Shown here: one piece after another, positions 33,956-43,400 of the stretch
How the letters are laid out: each line of letters opens with the position of its first letter
Numbering within the stretch: the first letter of the stretch is position 1
From: Haloferula helveola
GTDB lineage: Bacteria; Verrucomicrobiota; Verrucomicrobiia; Verrucomicrobiales; Akkermansiaceae
Direction of reading: 5' to 3'
Assembly (NCBI RefSeq): GCF_037076345.1
Contig: NZ_AP024702.1
Location: 4,278,001-4,342,000 of the forward strand
DNA length: 64,000 nucleotides
Program-made: the position numbers and the translations under genes
The notes under the pieces: model-generated
The model's input: the letters and a program-made list of their open reading frames with translations, nothing else
Databases searched by the model: none
Told to the model about the DNA's origin: nothing

Positions 33956-34095
33956 GAAGTTGTCGAAAATCCGGTCCGGGGGGAGCCGGAAAACAGACAA
34001 CTGCTGTTCACCCTTACATGAAAACTGCACTTACGCGCGGCTTTCAAAGGGTTCAGACCGGGGAGTGGGGGAGATGTTCAAAGATTTTGGAAATT
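33916..34095 (-). ncRNA. Candidate structured leader RNA or sRNA with mutually exclusive closing stem and terminator
   Basis: Read on the minus strand, an 11-bp perfect closing stem pairs 34059-34069 with 33940-33950. Inside it are a stem of AGTTGTC with GACAACT (33958-33964 and 33996-34002) that contains a TCCGG/CCGGA hairpin, and a 6-bp stem pairing 34010-34015 with 34047-34052. The 3' arm of the closing stem is also the 5' arm and loop of an intrinsic terminator, so only one can form. This is the logic of a riboswitch or attenuator for ppiD, or of an sRNA ending at the terminator. No known Rfam class was recognised by eye (not obviously 6S, SRP, tmRNA or RNase P). Confidence 0.45.
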
Positions 34096-34152
34096 TAATA
34101 CCGGGCGCACCGCGGACTTGCCGCTGCGCCCCGGAACGCCTCCGCTGGGGGG

Positions 34153-35484
34153 GTGACGGGACACGAGATCCGAGAGGCGCTTGAAGAAGCGGGAGTGAGG
34201 CCGAACCGCCAGCTCGGACAGAATTTCCTCTGTGATCCTGCGGTGGCGGGCTGGATTGCCGAGCAACTGGATCCGCAGCCCGGTGATACCGTGGTGGAGG
34301 TCGGGCCCGGCACGGGAGCTCTGAGCGAAATGCTGCTCGGGCGTGTGAAACGCCTGGTGCTCATCGAGTTCGACTCGCGCCTGGCCGCTTGGCTGAAGAA
34401 GCGGTTCGCCGACCGGCCGGACGTGGAGGTCTACCACGAGGACGGGGCGCGCTTCGACCCCCGCGTGCTGTGGAAGTATCGTCCCGTGAAGTTTCTCGGC
34501 AATCTGCCTTACTCGTCGGGCGGGGCGATTCTGAAGAATTTCCTGTCGCGCCCCCATCCGTTCGAACGAGCGGTCATCATGCTGCAGAAGGAGGTCATCG
34601 ACCGGCTCGGGGCAGTGCCGAGAACAAAGGATTACGGAGTTCTTTCCCTGAGGATCCAGAGCGGTTGGGATGTGAAGCCCCTCCGGGTCATCCCTCCTGA
34701 AGCTTTTCATCCCCGGCCGCAGATCGACTCGACGGTCGCCCTGCTGGAACCGCTGACGGATCGTTTTCCGGTGTTTGATGCGCGGCGGTTCGACGAGCTG
34801 ATCCGGCGAGGTTTCGCCCAGAGGCGCAAGCAGTTGCGCAAGCAGATGCCCGAGGAACCGGTTTGGGACGAGGTGGCGGAAGATCTCGGGATTTCGCCCG
34901 CGGCGCGCGCGGAGGAACTGAGTCCGGATGACTGGGTCGCGCTGGCCAAGGTCTACGACCCACACCCGCTGAAGGAAGTGCCGCAGAAGGACGGCGAGCT
35001 TTTTGATGTGGTGGATGAGAGCGACGAAGTCGTCGGTCAGGCAACCCGGTCGGAAGTTCACGAGAAGGGGCTGCTTCACCGGGCGGTGCACATTTTCGCC
35101 ATCAACCGGCGCGGGGAGCTGCTGCTGCAGAAGCGGTCTCGACTGAAGGACGCACACCCGGGGGTTTGGGACTCGAGCGTGGCCGGGCATCTCGATTCAG
35201 GAGAGGGCTATGAAGAGGCGGCCCGAAGGGAAATGGTTGAGGAAATGGGAATCGAAGGGGTCGATCCGGAGGAGGTCGGAAGGATCCAAGCGTGCGAGGC
35301 TACCGGCTGGGAGCATGTCCGGCTGTACATGGTTCGCTGGGACGGAAGTCCGAGGTTTCCCTGTGCCGAGGTCGAGTCGGTGCTCTGGCTGGCGGCCGAT
35401 CAGGTCGATGCCTGGATGGCCGCTCGGCCCGAAGATTTTGCCAGCGGCTTCATTGAGTGCTGGAAACTGGCTCGAGGGCGCTGA
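34153..35484 (+). CDS. rsmA: 16S rRNA adenine dimethyltransferase fused to a Nudix hydrolase
   Basis: A 443-aa fusion. Residues 1-270 are KsgA/RsmA: GVRPNRQLGQNFLCDPAVAGWI, the SAM motif VVEVGPGTGALSEMLL, NLPYSSG and RIIPPEAFHPRPQIDS-like VIPPEAFHPRPQIDSTV. RsmA dimethylates A1518/A1519 of 16S rRNA. Residues of about 280-443 are a Nudix domain with box GHLDSGEGYEEAARREMVEEMG and a YfcD/IPP-isomerase-like context (QKRSRLKDAHPGVWDSSVAGH). There is no stop or frameshift between the two. The start is GTG at 34153. The substrate of the Nudix half is unknown. Confidence 0.9.
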   Translation: MTGHEIREALEEAGVRPNRQLGQNFLCDPAVAGWIAEQLDPQPGDTVVEVGPGTGALSEMLLGRVKRLVLIEFDSRLAAWLKKRFADRPDVEVYHEDGARFDPRVLWKYRPVKFLGNLPYSSGGAILKNFLSRPHPFERAVIMLQKEVIDRLGAVPRTKDYGVLSLRIQSGWDVKPLRVIPPEAFHPRPQIDSTVALLEPLTDRFPVFDARRFDELIRRGFAQRRKQLRKQMPEEPVWDEVAEDLGISPAARAEELSPDDWVALAKVYDPHPLKEVPQKDGELFDVVDESDEVVGQATRSEVHEKGLLHRAVHIFAINRRGELLLQKRSRLKDAHPGVWDSSVAGHLDSGEGYEEAARREMVEEMGIEGVDPEEVGRIQACEATGWEHVRLYMVRWDGSPRFPCAEVESVLWLAADQVDAWMAARPEDFASGFIECWKLARGR

Positions 35485-35596
35485 GAAGTTCCAAATCTAT
35501 CAAAGATTCCTGAATATCATAAAATATTTCTTGTTCGGGCATCCGTGATAAGTAGGCTGAAAGGTGCTTCCCCGAGCACTGTCCCACAAACCAGCC

Positions 35597-36046
35597 ATGA
35601 AAAACGCCACCCGTGATGGTGGGCTTGCCGTAGGTGCGGGTGTCCCGCAAAGGCTGGTCCGCGCCAAGGCATTGCCCGGGCTAAGCTTGATCGAGTTGAC
35701 GGTCATGATCTTCATCATGCTGCTTCTCACCTCGATTCTCGTGATTGGGGCACGGGCGTGGAAGCGCGGCAGTGACCGGGCGCTTTGCATCGCCAACATC
35801 ACCGCGGTTCAGAAGGCGGTTCGAGGCTATGCGAACATGTCCGGCCGGAGCCCGGGGGATACGATTCTGGGGCTTGAGGCCCGGGTGGTCGGCCCTGACC
35901 AGTTTTTCGAGAGTCTGCCGGTCTGCCCCGGTTCAGGCATCTACACGTTGGGTGGCGATTTGGTTCCGCCCCTCGGGGATCTCTACATGAAGTGCTCGCT
36001 CGATTTGACGGAGGAGCACGTCCCGGAAGTCACGATCAACTGGTGA
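35597..36046 (+). CDS. Type II secretion/type IV prepilin-like protein
   Basis: A 149-aa protein with a 30-residue basic leader and a prepilin peptidase site LPG-LSLIELTVMIF, with the conserved Glu five residues into the mature protein. The hydrophobic helix is followed by the pseudopilin-like ALCIANITAVQKAVRGYANMSG segment and two Cys in VCPGSG and MKCSL. Such G-family pseudopilins with a TVMIF start are abundant in Verrucomicrobia. No other pilus genes adjoin it. The preceding 110 bp are AT-rich (AATATCATAAAATATTTC) and probably hold the promoter. Confidence 0.82.
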   Translation: MKNATRDGGLAVGAGVPQRLVRAKALPGLSLIELTVMIFIMLLLTSILVIGARAWKRGSDRALCIANITAVQKAVRGYANMSGRSPGDTILGLEARVVGPDQFFESLPVCPGSGIYTLGGDLVPPLGDLYMKCSLDLTEEHVPEVTINW

Positions 36047-36119
36047 GCCTGATCGGGCGGATCCGCATTTCGTGGATTGCAGGATCTCCGGGCACGGTGG
36101 ATGCTCGCGGTAATCCGCG

Positions 36120-37247
36120 ATGCAAGCCGTCCAGACCATCGACCGAGTCAGCGATGCCCGCCTTTGGCTGGTAGCGGTGCTGGTTTCAGTCGCGGTGAAT
36201 GGAACGGTGGTCCTGGTCCTCGCGTTTTTGGCCCTGCACTCGCTGATTTTCACTATCCCCGAGCCGGAGCAGGGCGAGCAAGCTGCGGAGGAAAGGGTGA
36301 TGACGATTCTGCCGATGGTCGCGGCTGAGCCGCCGCCTCCACCGGTCGAGAAACCAATGGGGTTTGCGAGGACATCGGAGGACCAGCCTTCCGGGCTTCC
36401 GGAGAATCCGAAGTTCATCGGCGAGCGGGACACTTTGGCGACGAGTGATGCCGCGGCCGTCGCGGATGCGCCCGACATGCCGAGTCAGACGGGCATCGAG
36501 CCGCGGGTGCCCGACGAGATCGAAACGACGACGAGCGAGTATCAGGATGGGTCGCTGGATCAAGCCGATCCGGCGGGGGCTCCCGCAGAGCCGACCGAGA
36601 TGGCGGTCGAAACGCCACCGGCCGACCCTGCGGATCCGGTCAGTCCGCCGCCGTCCGAAGTCGAAGCTCCGGAAGAAGGAATCCCGGGGGTGCCGAAGGA
36701 ACGGCTCGCTGATGGACCTCTGCCGGTCGATCGACCGGTTCCGCCCGAGATGGTGGAGGAGGAGCCGAAGTCTGCGCCCGAGACGGCTCGGACGGAAGAA
36801 GGCGAGCGCAAGGAGGAGGCTGTCGAAGAGCAGCCGAAGGAGGTGAAGAACCAGCCGGGCAGCGATCCGGGCTTCCGGGGATACCAGCGCAAGACGGAGC
36901 TGAAGGGCTCGATCTCCCGCAGCGGCCGCTCCGCTTTGGATGTGAAGAGCGGCCCGTTGGGGAAGTACCACGCCGCCCTGAGCCGGGCGATCGAGCAATC
37001 ATGGCAGCGTCAGGTCGTGCGCAACCGGGACTTTATCACGCCGGGCGTGATCCGGATCCGGGTGGTGCTCGACGAGAACGGTCGGGTGCGCACTGTCGGA
37101 ACGGTCGAGGAGTTCGGAGTGGGAACGATCCAGATCGGCTTCACCCACGCGGCGATCCGCGAAGCGGACCTGCCGAAGATGCCGGCCGACGTGAAGAAGG
37201 AACTCGATGGCGAGCCTCTCGAACTGCTTTACAACTTCATCTTCTGA
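36120..37247 (+). CDS. TonB-like energy-transducing periplasmic protein
   Basis: A 375-aa protein: short cytoplasmic N-terminus, one transmembrane helix (LVAVLVSVAVNGTVVLVLAFLAL), and a long Pro/Glu-rich linker of about 200 residues (PPPPPVEKP, PADPADPVSPPPSEVEAPEEG). A C-terminal folded domain contains YHAALSRAIEQSWQRQVVRNRDFITPGVIRIRVVLDENGRV and matches the TonB/TolA C-terminal pattern. With the ExbB- and ExbD-like genes that follow it forms a proton-motive-force transducer. Whether it serves TonB-dependent uptake or a TolA-like envelope role is not decided. No TonB-dependent receptor is in the window. Confidence 0.8.
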   Translation: MQAVQTIDRVSDARLWLVAVLVSVAVNGTVVLVLAFLALHSLIFTIPEPEQGEQAAEERVMTILPMVAAEPPPPPVEKPMGFARTSEDQPSGLPENPKFIGERDTLATSDAAAVADAPDMPSQTGIEPRVPDEIETTTSEYQDGSLDQADPAGAPAEPTEMAVETPPADPADPVSPPPSEVEAPEEGIPGVPKERLADGPLPVDRPVPPEMVEEEPKSAPETARTEEGERKEEAVEEQPKEVKNQPGSDPGFRGYQRKTELKGSISRSGRSALDVKSGPLGKYHAALSRAIEQSWQRQVVRNRDFITPGVIRIRVVLDENGRVRTVGTVEEFGVGTIQIGFTHAAIREADLPKMPADVKKELDGEPLELLYNFIF

Positions 37248-37269
37248 GTCCGAGTCTCACTGTTCTTCC

Positions 37270-37974
37270 ATGCAACCCGTCCTCTCCCTGTTAGCTGCCG
37301 GCTCGACGCCCAGCGTGATCGAGCAAATCGAGCTGTTCTTCCGCGAGGGGGGATTCTTCATGATCCTTCTCGGTCTCACCTCGGTCGTGGGAGTTGCGGC
37401 GATCTGCTACAAGTTCCTGACTCTCGCCCGTTCCCGGATCGTACCTGACGATCTTGCGGCGGACGTCGATTCCTTCGAGAGCCGTATCCAGTCCGGGAGG
37501 GTTGAAGAGGTTCTCAATACCTTTGAGAGGGGTGAGAGCGCGCTCGCCCGTTTGGGCGCGGTCACAGTTGGTCAGCGGGGTCGGCCGCAGTCCGAGATCG
37601 CCGAGGCCGTCCAGGCCATGGCCCGGTCGGAGATTGTCCGGCTCCACTCGGGTATGGCGTCGATCGATGTGGTTATCAGCGTCGCGCCCCTTCTCGGGCT
37701 CTTGGGGACGGCGTCCGGTCTGGTGGTGGTCTTTTCCGGGCTCGGGTCCGACAATACCGACTGGGTAATGATCACCGCAGGTATCGGGCGGGCTCTCAAG
37801 ACGACGATCGTCGGGATGGCGATCGCCGTGCCAGCGATCATTGCCCAGGGATTCTTCCAGCGGAAGATCGAGACCTATGCGGCACGGCTGGAAGTGCTGC
37901 TGACCAAGCTCGCCCATGTCTGCGAGCGGTCGCCGCGGCTCGTCCCGAACCCCTCGGCGGGTGAAGCCGATTGA
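37270..37974 (+). CDS. MotA/TolQ/ExbB proton-channel family protein
   Basis: A 234-aa inner-membrane protein with three helices: FFMILLGLTSVVGVAAICYKF, then after a cytoplasmic loop IDVVISVAPLLGLLGTASGLVVVF, and RALKTTIVGMAIAVPAIIAQGFF. The GLLGTASGLV and TTIVGMAIAVPA stretches are the TolQ/ExbB signatures that surround the ExbD helix. It uses proton flow to energise the TonB-like protein encoded upstream. The ATG at 37270 follows TTCTTCC and gives a normal N-terminus. The next gene begins 5 bp after its stop. Confidence 0.9.
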   Translation: MQPVLSLLAAGSTPSVIEQIELFFREGGFFMILLGLTSVVGVAAICYKFLTLARSRIVPDDLAADVDSFESRIQSGRVEEVLNTFERGESALARLGAVTVGQRGRPQSEIAEAVQAMARSEIVRLHSGMASIDVVISVAPLLGLLGTASGLVVVFSGLGSDNTDWVMITAGIGRALKTTIVGMAIAVPAIIAQGFFQRKIETYAARLEVLLTKLAHVCERSPRLVPNPSAGEAD

Positions 37975-37979
37975 GACCG

Positions 37980-38417
37980 ATGCGGTTCGAACGTCCTGCT
38001 TCCCGTCCGCGCCAGGTGCCGATCGTCTCGCTGATCGACATCCTGTTCATCGTGCTCATCTTCTTCATTGTCTCCTCGGAGTTCAAAAAGAAGCGCGAGG
38101 TGCTCAAGATCGAGTTGCCGACGGTGCGTGAAGTCCCTTCGGACACGATCGTCGACGAACGGTCGATCCTGGCGATTGATGCCGACGGTGCGATCCGGCT
38201 CGATGAGCTGACCGTCCCCAATTTGAAACTATTGAAGCCGTACTTGAACGCTTACGTGAAGGAGAATCCCGGCCGCAAGCTGGAGCTCGAGGCGGACAAG
38301 GATGTGTCCCTTGAGAAGCTTGTCGCGATCTGGGATGCGTTGACCGCCGCGGGCATCGAAGTTAAGGACGTCCCCGCGCGCATCAGTTTGCCCGCCGAAT
38401 CCAGCGACTCCGAATGA
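37980..38417 (+). CDS. ExbD/TolR family protein
   Basis: A 145-aa protein. The single transmembrane helix VSLIDILFIVLIFFIVSSEF contains the essential Asp that carries protons in ExbD/TolR. The periplasmic domain includes VPSDTIVDERSILAIDADG and a C-terminal DKDVSLEKLVAIWDALTAAGI pattern typical of the family. It pairs with the ExbB-like protein encoded 5 bp upstream. The stop overlaps the start of def by 4 bp (ATGA), so translation is probably coupled. Confidence 0.88.
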   Translation: MRFERPASRPRQVPIVSLIDILFIVLIFFIVSSEFKKKREVLKIELPTVREVPSDTIVDERSILAIDADGAIRLDELTVPNLKLLKPYLNAYVKENPGRKLELEADKDVSLEKLVAIWDALTAAGIEVKDVPARISLPAESSDSE

Positions 38418-38962
38418 TTCTCGACATTGTCCAGTACGGCCACCCTGTCCTCCGCGAACGTTGCCAGCCGGTGGAACGGGTGGATGACGAGGTCCGCAAG
38501 CTAGCGGAAGATATGGTCGAGACGATGTACGATGCCCAAGGGGTGGGGCTCGCCGCACCGCAGGTCGGGGTCGCGTTGCGGCTCGCGGTCGTGGATGTCG
38601 CGCACGATCCCGAGTGTGTCAGTTTTCTCAAGGTGAACGGTGAGGATGCGAAGCTCGAGGACTGGATGCCCTTGGTCTTCATCAATCCGGAACTGGATCT
38701 CGGCACCGAGAAGGAAAAGGACACGGAAGGCTGTCTGAGCATCCGTGATATCCGGGCGGATGTCAGCCGTCCGGCCGCCCTCCGCGCGAAGCTTCCCCAG
38801 CTCGACGGCACGGTCATTGAGCTCGAAACCGACGGTCTGCTTGCGCGTGCGATCCAGCACGAGACCGACCATCTCAACGGCGTGCTCTTCATCGATCGCG
38901 TCTCGCCGGCGACCAAGGTCAGCCTGCGTCGCAAATTAAAGCGGCTTGCGGCCGGGGGGTGA
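38414..38962 (+). CDS. def: Peptide deformylase
   Basis: Removes the N-formyl group from nascent proteins using Fe2+ or Zn2+. The 182-aa protein shows all three motifs: GVGLAAPQVG, EGCLSI (metal Cys) and QHETDHLNGVLF (HExxH metal site). The length and the MILDIVQYGHPVLRE start are typical. It is the last gene of the TonB/ExbB/ExbD-like run and overlaps exbD. The 98-bp gap after it contains a small hairpin (ATGAGT-TCTCG-ACTCAT, 38972-38989) without a T-run. Confidence 0.95.
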   Translation: MILDIVQYGHPVLRERCQPVERVDDEVRKLAEDMVETMYDAQGVGLAAPQVGVALRLAVVDVAHDPECVSFLKVNGEDAKLEDWMPLVFINPELDLGTEKEKDTEGCLSIRDIRADVSRPAALRAKLPQLDGTVIELETDGLLARAIQHETDHLNGVLFIDRVSPATKVSLRRKLKRLAAGG

Positions 38963-39060
38963 AGCTTGGCACGATGAGTTCTCGACTCATTCCGAAGATT
39001 AGGATAATCAAAATATCCATGACGTCGCAGCGGCGTTCCTACCCCAAAAATCGCTGAATC

Positions 39061-39864
<804 letters not shown>

Positions 39865-39882
39865 GCCCCATCCTGTGCCGAC

Positions 39883-40431
39883 ATGAGGCGCTCATCCGAC
39901 ATCCGTGCCCCCAAGCTCGTGATTGTCGGAGCGCCCGGCTGCGGGAAACTTGAGATTCTTCGATCGGTCGCGGCCCGTTTCGGCGAACCACCGCCGGAAG
40001 CGGTCCGGGTCGGATTCTGGGAGACGGCGAAGTTCGATCTGGAAGTCGACGGACTGCGGTTCGAGGTCGCCTGTCTGCATGGGCCCCAGGAGTATCGGGC
40101 ATCGGAAGAATTGCTTCTCCACAGGGCCATCGGAGTGATGTGCGTGATGGATGTCGAACCGCGTTGCCTCCAGGCGGCGTGGGATTCTCTCGTCGTCACT
40201 TCGGAGAACGCCCGGAGGAACGGTTTCGAACTGCGAGCCATTCCCTTCGTTCTCCAGTATCACCGGGCGGACCGGCATCCGCAGTTCGATGCCGCGAAGC
40301 TCGATGCTTGGCTCGGCGTGCCGACCCATTCGGTGCCGCGTTTCGTGACCCCCGACAGTGTCCCCGATGCGAACGGTGGAGCATTTGACGCGTTGCTCGC
40401 TTCGGTTCGTAAGAGGATCGAGGCCGCATGA
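39883..40431 (+). CDS. MglA-like small GTPase-fold protein with degenerate nucleotide motifs
   Basis: A 182-aa protein alignable by eye to MglA. LVIVGAPGCGKLEILRSV occupies the P-loop but has Leu after the Lys where Thr/Ser is required to hold Mg2+. LHGPQEY replaces the VPGQ switch II. The later IPFVLQYHRADRHPQ aligns with the PYVLQYNKRDLP base-recognition motif but has HRAD instead of NKRD. It is therefore probably a weak or non-hydrolysing member. MglA proteins control polarity or motility with roadblock partners, and a roadblock-like protein is encoded upstream. Its stop overlaps the next start (ATGA). Confidence 0.75.
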   Translation: MRRSSDIRAPKLVIVGAPGCGKLEILRSVAARFGEPPPEAVRVGFWETAKFDLEVDGLRFEVACLHGPQEYRASEELLLHRAIGVMCVMDVEPRCLQAAWDSLVVTSENARRNGFELRAIPFVLQYHRADRHPQFDAAKLDAWLGVPTHSVPRFVTPDSVPDANGGAFDALLASVRKRIEAA

Positions 40432-43400
40432 GTGCCCGGTGGAGGGTACGCGTCGATACCGGCGGCACGTTCACTGATGCGTGGGCGATCGGCCCGGACG
40501 GCGAGGAACGCCGCTGCAAGGTGCTGTCGGACGGGCGGTTGAGGGTCCGGCTCGGCGAGTTGCGGAATGGCCGGCGTCCACTCGAAGGGCCTGCCGCCGA
40601 ACTTCCTGACGGACTTCTGGTCGGGTGGCGGACGGAGGACGGTCGCACGGTGGTGGTTCATGAGTCGGGTGCTCTCGAACTCCCGGGCAATGGAGGGATG
40701 GTCGAGCTGGATGGCGGTGAGGAAGCGCCTGTGGTCGCCGCACGAATCCTCACCCGGACCGCGAGTGGTGTTCGTTTGCCATCGATGGACTTCCGGGTCG
40801 CGACCACCCGCGGCACGAATGCCCTGCTGGAACGGAAGGGTGCGGACGTTGCGCTCTTCGTGACGGAGGGCTTCGAGGATCTTACGCTGATCGGGGACCA
40901 GAGGAGGGAACGCTTGTTCGAGCTCAAGCAGCCACCAGCCGACCGGTTGGCCAGAACGATCTACGGGGTTTCTAGTCGATTGTCGGCGGATGGTGCCCAA
41001 CTGGTTCCGCCCGACCGCTCCCAGATTGCCGAAGTGGCGCGTCGGGCCCTCGATTCCGGATGCCGGGTGGCTGCGGTCGCGCTGCTCCATTCGTGGCGGG
41101 ACGCGCACCATGAAAAATTGGTCGGTCGCTGGCTGATTGAGGAGGGTTTCGAGCAAGTGACGCTGTCCTCGGAGGTGGCTCCATTGATCCGTCTCCTGCC
41201 GAGAACGGAGACGGCCTTGGCCGATGCCTTCCTCGCGCCGGTGATGCGCCACTTCATCCGTCGTGTGACCGAGCCTCTGGGTGACCAGTCGGCATGGCTG
41301 ATGACGAGTGCCGGTGGGCTCGTTCCGGCCGATCGTTATCACCCCAAGGACTCGTTGCTTTCCGGTCCTGCGGGAGGACTCATCGGCGCCGCCGAACTCG
41401 CGAGGGCGGCCGGCTACCCGAAGGTTCTGACTTTCGACATGGGCGGAACGAGTACTGACGTGGCTCGAATTGACGGTCCTTTCCGGTATCGCGAGGAACA
41501 GCGGATCGGACCGGCCCGGGTGATGGCACCCGCGCTTGAGATCGAAACGGTGGCAGCGGGTGGCGGTTCGATTTGCGAATGGAGGAACGGGCGGCTCGAG
41601 GTTGGTCCGGAGAGCGCCGGCTCCGATCCCGGGCCGGCGTGCTATGGTCGTGGTGGTCCGTTGACGTTGACGGATGTGAACCTGCTGCTGGGTCTCATGG
41701 ATGCCGATAAGGCGGGCATCCCGCTGGATGTGGGGGCTTCACGTGCCCGATTCAGGGAATTGGTCGCCGAGATGGAGCGCTCGGGTGAGGACGTTGGCGA
41801 TCCCGATGGTCTGCTGGCCGGCATCCGCGAGGTGGCGATTGAGAAGATGGCTGAAGCAATCCGTTCGGTCAGCGTTCGGGATGGGGTTGAGGTTGAGGAT
41901 TACGCCCTGCTAGCCTTCGGGGGAGCGGGGCCCCAGCATGCTTGTGCGATCGCGGACCGGCTCGGGGTCCGATCCGTGCTGGTGCCCGCCGATGCCGGCT
42001 TGCTCAGCGCATGGGGGCTGGAGCGGGCGGTGCGCCAGGAACAGCGGGTCAGGCAGGTGCTCCTTCCGCTCGGGACGGGTGGTCTGGACGGGCTTTGGCA
42101 GGACATCGCCGGAGAAGCGACAGAGGCGCTCGGTGGCTCTGGGCCGGTGCTGCGTTGGATCGCATCGCTTCGACTGCAAGGCCAGGACTCCACTATCGAA
42201 GTGGAGTCCGAGGACGGGGCCACGGCCGCTCTCGGCGAGCGGTTCGGGGAAAGCTACCGCAGGATCTTCGGATATGATCCCGCGGCCGGGTCCATGATCG
42301 AGGTCGTAAGCCTCAGGGTGGTGGCGGAAGAGTCCGCAAACGCGCTTGTGGAAGAGAATTTCGGACCGACCGGTGAGCCCGGCCCGCAACTTCGGCAGGA
42401 TCGGTTTTCGACATGTGTCGTCCCGGCGGGCTGGACATCCCGGTCGGGAGATCGCGGGACGCTGTTGCTGGAGCGAAATCAGCCGCTGGAGCAGGCCGAC
42501 ATCTCCGGCGAGTCGGCGGTAGTAAGGGCGGGTCTTTTCCGAAGCCGTTTCGAGGGCATACTCGGGGCGATGGGCGAGCAGTTGAAGCGGACCGCCCTGT
42601 CGACCAACGTGAAAGAGCGCCTCGACTATTCGTGCGCCCTTCTGGATGCGGATGGCCGACTCGTGGCGAGTGCTCCGCATGTGCCGGTGCATCTCGGTGC
42701 CCTTGGCGTTTGTGTTCGGGAATGTCTGAAGCGTTTGGAACCCGGTCCGTCCGACGTGATCATCACGAACCATCCCGGGGCCGGCGGGTCGCATCTTCCC
42801 GACATCACCCTGATCGCGCCGGTCCATGATCCGAGCGGACGCCGGATCGGGTTCGTCGCCAATCGTGCCCACCACGCCGAGTTGGGGGGCATGGCGCCAG
42901 GGTCGATGCCTGCCGCAGCTACGAAGCTGTCGGAGGAAGGTGTGGTGATTCCACCGATGCTTCTGGTGGAGAATGGTGCCGCCCGGTGGGACCGGCTCGA
43001 CGCCCTACTACGGGAAGCGTCGTACCCGTCGCGTCGTCCTGATGACAATCTCGCCGATCTCGCGGCACAGCTCGCGTCTTGTCACCTCGGGCGAACGTCG
43101 ATCGCCGGTCTTGCCAGGGATCAGGGAGGCGATGTCGTAAGGGACGAGTTGCGGGGAATTGTCGAGCGATCGGCGGAGTTGATGGGGTCGGTGCTCGGCG
43201 AAAGGGACTTCAACGTTGAAGCGGAAGACGCGCTCGACGACGGGACACCGCTCCGAGTTTCGGTTCGGGTTCGTTCCGGCCGGATGGAGGTCGATTTCTG
43301 CGGAACCGGGCCTGTGCATCCCGGCAACCTGAACGCGACTCCAGCCATCGTTCGAAGTGTGCTGCTGTACGTTTTGAGGCTTTGGGTGGCAGATGACATC

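Larger units (their letters stand above)
33785..34152. other. 368-bp divergent gap between ppiD and rsmA
   Basis: The gap has no protein gene. On the minus strand it holds a candidate structured RNA with an intrinsic terminator (33916-34095), transcribed toward ppiD. On the plus strand the last 50 bp lead to the GTG start of rsmA. A TATTAA box at 34095-34100 (minus strand) may be the -10 of the leader promoter, which is inference. Confidence 0.6.

Noticed and set aside
33799-34098. Short open frames in the ppiD-rsmA gap
   Set aside because: Composition is Arg/Pro/Gly rich in every frame and the region is better explained by RNA stems and a terminator.
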